Below, piece after piece: positions 50,843-59,204 of a stretch of 64,000 nucleotides of DNA. The notes under the pieces are model-generated. The model searched no databases. It worked only from the letters and a program-made list of their open reading frames with translations, and was not told where the DNA came from. Source of the DNA: Flavobacteriaceae bacterium (GTDB lineage Bacteria > Bacteroidota > Bacteroidia > Flavobacteriales > Flavobacteriaceae). The translations under genes and the position numbers were made by a program. The stretch spans positions 372,001-436,000 of the forward strand of contig JAITMD010000008.1 of NCBI GenBank assembly GCA_031277535.1, read 5' to 3'. Position 1 is the stretch's first letter. The number at the start of each line of letters is the position of its first letter.

Positions 50843-51874
50843 TTATTCCTTTTCATTAAATAAGTTCATCTTTTTCATCCAAAGTGTTTTGCGTTCTAAG
50901 ATAAACAAGTCAATAAACAATAAGATGAATGCTAAGCCTAAGAACCATTGAAATTGTGATTGGAACTCTGCTATTTGTTGAGATTCAAAATCAGTTTTTT
51001 CAATTTTATTCAAGTCGCTTTTGATCAAATCAACAATTTCTTGTGTATTTGAACCATAATAATATTTACCTCCAGTAGCTTTTGCAATATGTTGTAAGGT
51101 TGCAGGTACAAGTTTGGTTGTTACAATTTGGTTGTCCCAATCTTTTTTGTATTCTAAACCATTTGCTGTACGTATTGGTATTGGTGCTCCTTTTTCAGTA
51201 CCTACACCAATTGTGATAATTTTTATTCCTTTTTCTTTTGCAATGGTAATAGCGCTATCCATTTCCTCCCCATGATCTTCTCCGTCTGATATCAAAATCA
51301 TGACTTTACTTGTGCGAGGATTGTCATAATAGTTACTTGCTACATTAATAGCATCTTCAAAAGCAGTCCCTTGAGAAGAAACCATATCTGTATTCATTGA
51401 TTGTAGATACATTTTAGCAGCATAGTGATCTGTTGTTATAGGTAACATAGGAAAAGCACTTCCTGCATATCCTACAATTCCTACTCGATCGGGGCCTAAG
51501 CTATTGATGATTTGAGAAACCAGTTGTTTCATTTTACTTAATCGATCAGGAGCCATATCTTGTGCAAGCATACTTTTAGAAACGTCTAAAGTAAAAACAA
51601 TATCTACCCCTTGGCGTTTAACTGTTACAACGCGTGTACCTATTTTCGGGTTTACAAGACCTATAACAATAGCTGTAAGCGCAACTAAGTATAAACTTGC
51701 TTTTATTATTGATTTGTTTTTAGAACGATTAGGAGCTAACTTTTCTATAGCCTTCTCTGTAGCAAAATCTTTTTGCTTTCTTTTTTTCCACAACACGTCT
51801 GCAATAAATAGTAACACTAATACTGCGACTACAAGTAATAGAAAGAAATATTTTTTATTATCTAATTCCCACAT
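50843..51874 (-). CDS. batB: BatB: VWA-domain membrane protein
   Basis: A 343-residue protein: N-terminal membrane helices (about 8-28 and 58-75), a von Willebrand A domain with the MIDAS motif DVSKS (97-101), ISDGEDHG and GVGTEKGAPIPI, and a C-terminal membrane helix (about 308-325). The metal site is intact. VWA proteins partner with MoxR ATPases. The gene is 6 nt from batA. BatB differs from BatA by its longer N-terminal cytosolic stretch. Confidence 0.93.
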   Translation of the reverse strand: MWELDNKKYFFLLLVVAVLVLLFIADVLWKKRKQKDFATEKAIEKLAPNRSKNKSIIKASLYLVALTAIVIGLVNPKIGTRVVTVKRQGVDIVFTLDVSKSMLAQDMAPDRLSKMKQLVSQIINSLGPDRVGIVGYAGSAFPMLPITTDHYAAKMYLQSMNTDMVSSQGTAFEDAINVASNYYDNPRTSKVMILISDGEDHGEEMDSAITIAKEKGIKIITIGVGTEKGAPIPIRTANGLEYKKDWDNQIVTTKLVPATLQHIAKATGGKYYYGSNTQEIVDLIKSDLNKIEKTDFESQQIAEFQSQFQWFLGLAFILLFIDLFILERKTLWMKKMNLFNEKE

Positions 51875-51880
51875 AATACA

Positions 51881-52882
51881 TTAAATAAAACCTCTAAAAA
51901 GCGTTTTTTGTAATATAAAATCAAAGGCTAAAAGTATAAAGCTTAGAAGTGCAAGTAAATGAAACTTCTCATCTTTGTTAACAAACTTTTGCTCGTCGAT
52001 TTTGGTCTTCTCCATTTCGTTGATTTCATCATAAATCTGTTTTAGAGATTTAGTATCTGTTGCACGAAAGTATTTTCCTTTTGTTTCTTTCGCAATGTTT
52101 TTCATCAACTGCTCATCAATTTCAACAGGTATTTTTTCGTACACTAATTCCCCGTTAGGTTTAATAGCCACAGGTGACTCTGCCAATCCATTGGTACCAA
52201 TACCAATAGTATATACTTTTATTCCAAATTCTTTTGCAATAGAAGCAGCTAACTTTGGATCTACTGTTCCGGAGTTATTTACCCCATCTGTCAAAAGAAT
52301 AATGATTTTACTTTTAGCAGGGCTGTCTTTTAAACGATTTACAGCAGTTGCTAACCCAACCCCAATAGCTGTTCCATCTCTTAAGTCATTCGAATATTTA
52401 ATGTCTTCTAATGCATTTAGAAGAAGTGTTTTATCACTTGTTACAGGGGTTTTTGTGTATGCCTCCGCAGCATAGATTACAATTCCAATACGATCACTCA
52501 CACGTTGAGTAACAAATTGACCTGCTACTTCTTTTAAAGCTTCCAAGCGGTTTGGCTTTAAATCTTTGGCCAACATACTACCAGAGATATCCATTGCCAT
52601 TACAATGTCAATTCCATGCGTAGAATGTACTTGATTGTCTACACTTACTACTTGTGGTCTTGCAAGTGCGACAATTAAAGCAGATAATGCCAATAAACGC
52701 AATGCAATTGATATAGGTAATAGTTTAACAATAAGTGATTTCTTCTGACTAACAGCTTTAATAGAACTAATCTTTATTGTAGCGCGTTGTTTTGTCCTAT
52801 TCTTGTACCAAATAAAGAATGCAATAGGTATCAATAAGAATAGCCAGAAAAATTCAGGATGTAAGAAAGATATATTTTTCAT
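51881..52882 (-). CDS. batA: BatA: VWA-domain membrane protein
   Basis: A 333-residue protein: N-terminal helices (about 8-24 and 52-75), VWA domain with MIDAS DISGS (98-102) and LLTDGVNNSGTVDP, and a C-terminal helix (about 308-325). The MIDAS residues are intact. Its ATG overlaps the stop of the upstream gene by 4 nt (ATGA), so translation is coupled. It acts with MoxR at the cytoplasmic membrane. Confidence 0.93.
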   Translation of the reverse strand: MKNISFLHPEFFWLFLLIPIAFFIWYKNRTKQRATIKISSIKAVSQKKSLIVKLLPISIALRLLALSALIVALARPQVVSVDNQVHSTHGIDIVMAMDISGSMLAKDLKPNRLEALKEVAGQFVTQRVSDRIGIVIYAAEAYTKTPVTSDKTLLLNALEDIKYSNDLRDGTAIGVGLATAVNRLKDSPAKSKIIILLTDGVNNSGTVDPKLAASIAKEFGIKVYTIGIGTNGLAESPVAIKPNGELVYEKIPVEIDEQLMKNIAKETKGKYFRATDTKSLKQIYDEINEMEKTKIDEQKFVNKDEKFHLLALLSFILLAFDFILQKTLFRGFI

Positions 52883-54501
52883 CGTTGTTCTTCTTGTTTG
52901 TATTGCATTGATTCAAAAATGCGTTCTGTTAATTCTGGAGCATCCTCATCTGTATCTAAATAAAATACCCATATCTGATCTTTATTTAAACCATTTCCTG
53001 TAGTTACTCCTTCAAATAAGATGTTCTCTTCTTTTTTGTTTACAGGATTTTGAAATTTGAATTTCCCTTTTGTTTTTAAACCAGTCAAACCATTTGCATT
53101 CTCAAAAGGTTCTGATTTATAGTCCAAATCTTGTGCTTTAAAGTTCTGAGTCAATAACTGTATTGCATGTGTAATTGTTTCTTGCTCACTGTATTTAAAC
53201 TCTTCATTTGTCTCTACATTGCTTAAAGAAATATAGATTGGATCGTTAATTGTTCCCAATACAAACTGCTGAATAGATTTAACACCATCTGGCATAGTTG
53301 CTTGTACAGTCGGAATATTCTTGCGGATAAGAACCTCAGGAGTTGACACTGTTAATCCAGGTGTACTTCCATAGGTACTTGTTATCCATTCTTTAGATAG
53401 TAATTTTTTTGTACTGTTAAACGTGAATACATGCCAATCTCTTTCTGCTGAAGTATTGATTAGATAAGTAATTCCAGCTCCAATTAATAATACAACTGTT
53501 GTTGCAATTGGTATCCATATACGGAATTGTTTTCTTTTTTTCTTTCTCTCTTCACGCAAGCGAATTCTCTCTGTTTGCGTAGCTGCAGAGATAGGGTAGG
53601 CATTATTAATGTCGTTTACAATCTTTTGAATATTTGTTGTGTCTTTTGAAATTTCTAATTCTGTTGGTTGAGATTTAGCAAATTTCACTAAGTCAGCGGT
53701 TTCAAGTACACGTCTAAACTCTTTAATAACAGTAGGGTCAATTTTAATGTTATTGTCGTTTAATGTAGCTTTTAATATTGTAACTGTTTGAAATGTAGTT
53801 AATTCTCTGGCAGATATATCAAAAGTATCTTCAATAAATGTACGCGCGATATCTGTCATATCAGAATAATAAGGTTTTGGGTCCCCTTTAATCCAATTTT
53901 TCTTTTCTTCTAATTTTTTAAGCTTCTTAACTGCCTTTTCATAGGGAGTTTTATACTTGTCATCTTCTGTTAGGTTGCGTTCTTGACGTTTTTTAATCAA
54001 CCAATATACACCTACCCCGATTAGGAAAGATAAAAGGGCAAAAAACAAGTAAAACCAATTAGATGAAAAAGAAGCACCAGCACTTGAGATATCTTTAATG
54101 TCGTACAAAGGTGTTTTTAAAGTGTCAACTTGTACACCAGCAACTTGTATTTGTAAAGAATCGGTTTTAAACTGTTTTGAATCGATAATTACAGGTAATT
54201 GAGGCAAGGTTTTAGTTCCCTCATCAAAAGAAGTTAAATCATATCGCTTGATTAATTCTAATACATCATTTTTACTGACTGTATCAACAGGGTAGTTATC
54301 GACAACGTCAAAAACCCCTAATTGTTGAGATTCAGGAAAAAATACTTTACTGTCTTTTGCTACATAGGCACGAATAGTGTACAAAAAAGTGTCACCTATT
54401 TTGATGCCTGTAGTGTCAACCTTAGTCTCAATGGAATGTTGTGCAAATCCAATGGTGCTGACAAAGGTAAATAGTAGTATGTGTAATAATCTGTTTTTCA
54501 T
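52879..54501 (-). CDS. Bat-operon membrane protein of unknown function
   Basis: A 540-residue protein: signal peptide (ending TIGFAQ), a beta-rich periplasmic domain (about 22-140), a membrane helix (about 148-168, FYLFFALLSFLIGVGVYWLI), a charged cytosolic part (YKTPYEKAVKKLKKLEEKK, SDMTDIARTFIEDTFDISARELTT), a second helix (about 332-352) and a C-terminal beta domain. The position between DUF58 and batA, and the cytosolic helical part, resemble DUF4381-type proteins in other MoxR operons. I do not know a function. batA overlaps its end. Confidence 0.85.
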   Translation of the reverse strand: MKNRLLHILLFTFVSTIGFAQHSIETKVDTTGIKIGDTFLYTIRAYVAKDSKVFFPESQQLGVFDVVDNYPVDTVSKNDVLELIKRYDLTSFDEGTKTLPQLPVIIDSKQFKTDSLQIQVAGVQVDTLKTPLYDIKDISSAGASFSSNWFYLFFALLSFLIGVGVYWLIKKRQERNLTEDDKYKTPYEKAVKKLKKLEEKKNWIKGDPKPYYSDMTDIARTFIEDTFDISARELTTFQTVTILKATLNDNNIKIDPTVIKEFRRVLETADLVKFAKSQPTELEISKDTTNIQKIVNDINNAYPISAATQTERIRLREERKKKRKQFRIWIPIATTVVLLIGAGITYLINTSAERDWHVFTFNSTKKLLSKEWITSTYGSTPGLTVSTPEVLIRKNIPTVQATMPDGVKSIQQFVLGTINDPIYISLSNVETNEEFKYSEQETITHAIQLLTQNFKAQDLDYKSEPFENANGLTGLKTKGKFKFQNPVNKKEENILFEGVTTGNGLNKDQIWVFYLDTDEDAPELTERIFESMQYKQEEQR

Positions 54502-54517
54502 GGTGTTTAAAAGACTT

Positions 54518-55381
54518 TTATCTCGATTTAAAATATCCCAAAAGCTTTTTTACATAGCTTTCTCCTACTTCCATATTAATGGTTCCTGCTCCACATTTTT
54601 GAAATAATTTCAAGAACTTCTTTTCTTTTTTAGTAAAGTGTGTTGTATAAGCTGCACGTGTTTCGGCATCTGCTGTATTAACTAATTTTTCTTCGTGAGT
54701 TTCAGCATCAAACACGTTAATTAACCCAACATTTGGCAACTCTTTTTCTCTTCTATCATAGATGCGAATCCCCGTTATATCGTGTTTTTTAGCGGCAATC
54801 TTCAAACTATGCTCATAATCTGGTGTAATGAAATCTGAAAGAACAAATACAATGGCTTTTTTCTTCATTACTTTAGATAAGTACTGCAAGGCAACATTAA
54901 AATCAGTTTTCTGACTTTTAGGTTTGAAGTCAATTAATTCTCTAATGATACGCAATACATGTGTTTTTCCCTTTTTAGGAGGGACAAATAATTCAATCTC
55001 ATCAGAAAATAAGATTAAACCTATTTTGTCATTGTTCTGAGTCGCTGAGAAAGCCAAAGTTGCTGCCATTTCAGTTACAATATCTTTTTTGAATTCATCT
55101 GTAGAACCAAAGTCTTCTGATCCACTGATATCTACCATGATCATTAACGTAAGTTCTCTTTCTTCTTCAAAAACTTTAATATAAGGTTCGTTGTAACGTG
55201 CAGTTACATTCCAATCGATCGCTCTAACATCATCGCCAAATTGATATTGACGCACCTCAGCAAAGGTCATACCTCTTCCTTTAAAAGAAGTGTGGTATTC
55301 TCCTGAAAATATATGGTCGCTCAAGCGCTTTGTCTTGATTTCAATCTTCTTAACTTTCTTTAAGATGTCTTTCGTATCCAT
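54518..55381 (-). CDS. DUF58 family protein
   Basis: A 287-residue protein from ATG 55381; a TTG eight codons upstream is less likely. It has the DUF58 core FKGRGMTFAEVRQYQFGDDVRAIDWNVTARYNEPYIKVFEEERELTLMIMVDISGS followed by a VWA-like fold (KAIVFVLSDFITPDYE). DUF58 proteins accompany MoxR ATPases across bacteria. It lies 84 nt after moxR and 17 nt before the next gene. Confidence 0.93.
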   Translation of the reverse strand: MDTKDILKKVKKIEIKTKRLSDHIFSGEYHTSFKGRGMTFAEVRQYQFGDDVRAIDWNVTARYNEPYIKVFEEERELTLMIMVDISGSEDFGSTDEFKKDIVTEMAATLAFSATQNNDKIGLILFSDEIELFVPPKKGKTHVLRIIRELIDFKPKSQKTDFNVALQYLSKVMKKKAIVFVLSDFITPDYEHSLKIAAKKHDITGIRIYDRREKELPNVGLINVFDAETHEEKLVNTADAETRAAYTTHFTKKEKKFLKLFQKCGAGTINMEVGESYVKKLLGYFKSR

Positions 55382-55465
55382 TGTTTGGTATGCAAATTCG
55401 TTCAACGTTTAAGACCTATCTGTAGGAATACAAATAGGTCTGATAAGTCAATAAAGTACTTTCTA

Positions 55466-56470
55466 CTAAGGCACTTCTATTTCGTTTACAATCTGATTGA
55501 TGATGTCTACCGAAGTGATATTTTCAGCTTCAGCTTCATAAGTAATCCCTATACGGTGACGTAGTACATCTATTACTACAGCTCTAACGTCTTCAGGAAT
55601 TACATAACCTCTTCTTTTGATAAAAGCATAACATTTTGCAGCAAGTGCTAAATTGATACTTCCACGAGGTGAAGCTCCAAAACTAATCATTGGTTTTAGT
55701 TTCTCTAATTTGAATTGCTCTGGGTAACGTGTAGCAAAAATAATGTCAAGAATATATTTCTCAATTTTCTCATCCATATATACTTTTTTCACTGTTTGCT
55801 GTGCACGCATTATTTGTTCTAAAGTAACTACAGGATTCACTGTTACTTTCTCTCCTGATAAGTTTTGACGAATTACCAAACGCTCATCTTCCAATTTTGG
55901 GTAGTCAATAACTGTTTTTAGCATAAAACGGTCCATTTGTGCTTCTGGCAGTGGATAAGTTCCCTCTTGTTCTACAGGGTTCTGTGTTGCCATAACTAAA
56001 AATGGTGGATCAAGTTTGAAAGTATCATCACTGATTGTTACTTGTCTTTCTTGCATTGCTTCAAGTAAAGCAGACTGTACTTTTGCTGGAGCACGGTTAA
56101 TCTCATCAGCCAAGACAAAGTTTGCAAAGATTGGTCCTTTTCTGATAGAAAAGTCATTCTCTTTTACATTGTAAATCATTGTACCAATTACATCTGCTGG
56201 TAATAAGTCTGGTGTAAACTGAATACGGCTAAAAGAACCGTGTACAGCTTTAGACAATGTGTTGATAGCTAAAGTTTTTGCTAATCCAGGAACTCCTTCC
56301 AACAAAATATGACCTTGTCCAAGTAATCCAATTAGTAATCTGTCGATCATATATTTTTGACCTACAATTACTTTGTTCATTTCCATTGTCAAGATGTCGA
56401 TGAAAGCACTTTCTCTTTCAATTAATTCGTTTAATTCACGAATGTCATAATTTGAACCTATAGTTTCCAT
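55466..56470 (-). CDS. MoxR-family AAA+ ATPase
   Basis: A 334-residue AAA+ protein: Walker A GVPGLAKT (59-66), FTPDLLPADVIGTMIY, Walker B LADEIN (120-125), QNPVEQEGTYPLPEAQMDRFM as the sensor region. It is thought to act as a chaperone in metal-cofactor insertion or complex maturation with the VWA proteins of the same operon. It is the first gene of a nine-gene minus-strand run. No exact -7 element was found before it. Confidence 0.95.
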   Translation of the reverse strand: METIGSNYDIRELNELIERESAFIDILTMEMNKVIVGQKYMIDRLLIGLLGQGHILLEGVPGLAKTLAINTLSKAVHGSFSRIQFTPDLLPADVIGTMIYNVKENDFSIRKGPIFANFVLADEINRAPAKVQSALLEAMQERQVTISDDTFKLDPPFLVMATQNPVEQEGTYPLPEAQMDRFMLKTVIDYPKLEDERLVIRQNLSGEKVTVNPVVTLEQIMRAQQTVKKVYMDEKIEKYILDIIFATRYPEQFKLEKLKPMISFGASPRGSINLALAAKCYAFIKRRGYVIPEDVRAVVIDVLRHRIGITYEAEAENITSVDIINQIVNEIEVP

Positions 56471-56636
56471 ACTTATTTTTTTAGTCTAAAAATGCTGTTT
56501 TACAATTCTTATCGCAAATTCAAAAAATAATCTTTACGTAGTTGTTAACGTATGGTTAAATATAAAGAAGTGTGTAACGAATTAGGTCTGATTTATGCGT
56601 TTCTTTTTATAAATTTAAGAACAAAAAAAATATGTT

Positions 56637-57794
56637 GTGATTAATAAGCGATTACTTATTAAAAATTTATTGGCTCAATACGATGAAAATAGTTTCTATG
56701 ATAAGAAACGCCAATTGAATTTACATACCAAATCTGGCAAAGCAAAGTTTTTAAAACACATTTGCGCCTTAAGTAATTCCAACCCTACAAATAATTCATA
56801 TTTAGTAGTAGGAGTTGAGGATGAGAATGATCAAATTGTGGGAGTTGATTTTTATGACGATAGCAAGATCCAAAATCTTGTCAATGCCTATTTAGAGAAT
56901 CCTCCTAATATTACTTATGACAATATTGCCTTTCCTATTTTACCTCATGATAGAGTAGTGGGGTTGGTTACTATTGAGCCTAATCAAGAAACAACAAGTT
57001 TTAAAAGACCTATTTCTGATATTGTAGTTAATACTTCTTTTACTCGAGTAGGTAGCACCTCTGTTCCTATAGAGGATGTTGTATTCTCAATTCCAAATAA
57101 TAAAGACATTGTTGCCAGCATAGAAAAGAGTTCACAGAATAATCTGAGTAACATTTTAGAAAGCGTTGTGACATTTATGGCAGAAACACACAAAGATTTA
57201 AGACCTAAGTACTGTGTGTTTAAAGAGCAATTTATTATCTGTTGGGGTGCTACAAAGAAACTTGTGAGAGGAACTCCTTTTTATTCGCGCATGGATATTG
57301 AGTTTGTCAACGAGCAAATAAAATTGTTTTATTCAGCTTTGGATGCCGTAACGGTATATTATGATGACAATGAGTTTATCATTACAGAGTATTTAAACTT
57401 GGGGCTTAATGACAAAACGAGTTATTATCCTTTTGAACAAGTTGCTATTTATTTTCATGACAATGGCAAATACACAATCTCACGGACTTTGCTGTTTGAA
57501 CCTCCTACTTACAACACCAATATTATTCAGCATATCTACAATAGTAGTCTAAAAGTAATCTATAAATTGAAAAGAGAAGAACGTTTATCTTCTAAAGAAG
57601 AGAGAGTTCTTGGGAGATTGTGTTTTAATATGATGCTTTGTTTTTTAAATGGGTTTGAAGAGGCTAAAGAAGATTTGATCTCCGTTAAAGATTATTTAAA
57701 AAAAGCTAATGACCCTCAGCTGTTTATCGCATTCAAAGAAGTAATGCGTATCTTGCGCAAATTAAAATACGAAACAGAACAGGACGATGAGTAG
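56637..57794 (+). CDS. AlbA_2-type DNA-binding/ATP-binding domain protein
   Basis: A 385-residue protein starting at GTG 56637; no in-frame ATG lies upstream. The N-terminal 150 residues carry the AlbA_2 (divergent AAA_4) pattern: SGKAKFLKHICALSN, YLVVGVEDENDQIVGVD, and a later GLVTIEPNQ and VGSTSVPI. The C-terminal half (EDVVFSI to the end) is helical and unassigned. AlbA_2 domains are found in Schlafen-like and transcription-related proteins, sometimes in defence loci, but the partner here is a phosphatase whose start overlaps its last 8 nt. Confidence 0.75.
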   Translation: MINKRLLIKNLLAQYDENSFYDKKRQLNLHTKSGKAKFLKHICALSNSNPTNNSYLVVGVEDENDQIVGVDFYDDSKIQNLVNAYLENPPNITYDNIAFPILPHDRVVGLVTIEPNQETTSFKRPISDIVVNTSFTRVGSTSVPIEDVVFSIPNNKDIVASIEKSSQNNLSNILESVVTFMAETHKDLRPKYCVFKEQFIICWGATKKLVRGTPFYSRMDIEFVNEQIKLFYSALDAVTVYYDDNEFIITEYLNLGLNDKTSYYPFEQVAIYFHDNGKYTISRTLLFEPPTYNTNIIQHIYNSSLKVIYKLKREERLSSKEERVLGRLCFNMMLCFLNGFEEAKEDLISVKDYLKKANDPQLFIAFKEVMRILRKLKYETEQDDE

Positions 57795-58524
57795 AACATT
57801 AGTAATTGGAGATATTCATGGTGGATATAAGGCTTTGTTGCAAGTGATGGAGCAAGCAAAAGTAACCACATCAGACCAATTAATTTTCTTAGGAGATTAT
57901 GTTGACGGATGGAGCGAATCGCATGAGGTAGTTCGTCTATTAATGAAGTTGCAATACACACATAATTGTGTGTTTTTAAAAGGAAACCACGAATCGTTGT
58001 TGATGGACTGGTTGATAACTAAAAAAGAGAATAAAGTATGGGAATTTAATGGAGGAGATTCGTCTATTAAATCTTATAATAGCTTATCCGAACAAGAAGT
58101 AAAAGAGCATTTAGACTTTTTTGATGCTTTGCAATTATATTATAAAGACGATAATAATCGATTATTTGTTCATGCAGGGTTTACCAACCCGAGAGGTATT
58201 GAAGCTGAGTTTTTTCAAGAATATATGTATTGGGATCGCACGTTATGGGAGATGGTTATGGCAATGAATCCAGATTTGCAACCAGATAGTCCTTTTTATC
58301 CTAAGCGTTTACTACATTATAAAGAGATATTTATAGGACATACACCTGTTACTAATTTTGGACTATCAATACCTACAAACTATGCCAATGTATGGAATAT
58401 TGATACTGGGGCAGCCTTTATGGGACGTATCTCCATTATGGATATTGATACAAAAGAATATTGGCAAAGTGACGTTGTTGCTAATTTTTATCCTCACGAA
58501 GAAGGAAGAAATCATAAGAAATAG
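57787..58524 (+). CDS. PPP-type metallophosphoesterase
   Basis: A 245-residue protein: GDIHGGYKAL (D9, H11), GDYVDGW (D37), KGNHES (N67, H68), VHAGF and GHTPVTNFG complete the metal site of the serine/threonine PPP family (bacterial diadenosine tetraphosphatase or protein phosphatase type). Substrate unknown. It overlaps the AlbA_2-type gene, so the two are translated together. A promoter for the next gene lies just after its stop. Confidence 0.88.
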   Translation: MSRTLVIGDIHGGYKALLQVMEQAKVTTSDQLIFLGDYVDGWSESHEVVRLLMKLQYTHNCVFLKGNHESLLMDWLITKKENKVWEFNGGDSSIKSYNSLSEQEVKEHLDFFDALQLYYKDDNNRLFVHAGFTNPRGIEAEFFQEYMYWDRTLWEMVMAMNPDLQPDSPFYPKRLLHYKEIFIGHTPVTNFGLSIPTNYANVWNIDTGAAFMGRISIMDIDTKEYWQSDVVANFYPHEEGRNHKK

Positions 58525-58535
58525 CCAATATTTGT

Positions 58536-58543
58536 TATATTTG
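58536..58543 (+). promoter_or_regulatory. Promoter -7 element for the small barrel gene
   Basis: TATATTTG, exact TAnnTTTG, 19 nt before ATG 58563. Confidence 0.55.
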
Positions 58544-58562
58544 CAAAAAAAATAACTATATC

Positions 58563-59123
58563 ATGAAAAAAATAATTGCATTCTTATTTGTAGTTGGTGG
58601 TATTTTCGGAGCAAGAGCTCAGGCACTTAATGAAGTGAAAATTAATATCTTTAACACTATTGCTATCGCTTCTGCAGAGGTTGGATACGAGCACTTCATC
58701 GACGTAAATCAATCTATTGGAGCAGATTTACATTTGAATGACCGTTTTTCTTATGCTGCTGAAAAGAGTGGAAAGAAATTCAAAACAAACAGTATCGGAT
58801 TAAACTACAACTACTATTTTGGTGGAGAAGATGGTGAAAATGGAAGTGGATACGTTGTTACTCCATTCTTAAAATACCGTTTTGGTAAATTTGAAGAGAA
58901 TAAATGGAGAGATACTGCTGCAGGTGTTGCAGAAGAGTACACTCATGAGACAAACATGAACAGTATGATCATTGGTTTAGGTTTCGGATACAAATGGGCG
59001 TTAGGTGATTCTTTCACTATTTCTCCTTTTGCTAATATCGCAAGAAACTTTAGTGGTGAAGTAAATGATCGTTTCTCTGCTATTGAAGTAAATGCAGGTG
59101 TAAACATCGGATTTAGATTCTAA
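58563..59123 (+). CDS. Outer-membrane beta-barrel protein
   Basis: A 186-residue protein: signal peptide (ending GARAQ), then alternating amphipathic strands such as IGLNYNYYFGG, VTPFLKYRFG and IGLGFGYKWALG, ending VNIGFRF with a terminal Phe, the usual outer-membrane insertion signal. Size suggests an 8-stranded barrel (OmpW/OmpX-like). Its DNA uses more C-ending codons (AAC, TTC, ATC) than its neighbours, which usually marks high expression. It ends before a 50-nt palindromic terminator. Confidence 0.85.
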   Translation: MKKIIAFLFVVGGIFGARAQALNEVKINIFNTIAIASAEVGYEHFIDVNQSIGADLHLNDRFSYAAEKSGKKFKTNSIGLNYNYYFGGEDGENGSGYVVTPFLKYRFGKFEENKWRDTAAGVAEEYTHETNMNSMIIGLGFGYKWALGDSFTISPFANIARNFSGEVNDRFSAIEVNAGVNIGFRF

Positions 59124-59147
59124 ATTATACCGTTGTTCAAACGATAT

Positions 59148-59197
59148 AACCCAAATAAAAAAGACTAAGCAATTGCTTAGTCTTTTTTATTTGGGTT
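59148..59197. terminator. 50-nt perfect palindrome, bidirectional terminator
   Basis: The sequence is perfectly self-complementary around the centre between 59172 and 59173. The inner stem GACTAAGCAA/TTGCTTAGTC is flanked by an A-run on one side and a T-run on the other, so the hairpin plus U-tract works in both directions. It lies between convergent genes. Confidence 0.92.
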
Positions 59198-59204
59198 TAT
59201 TTTT

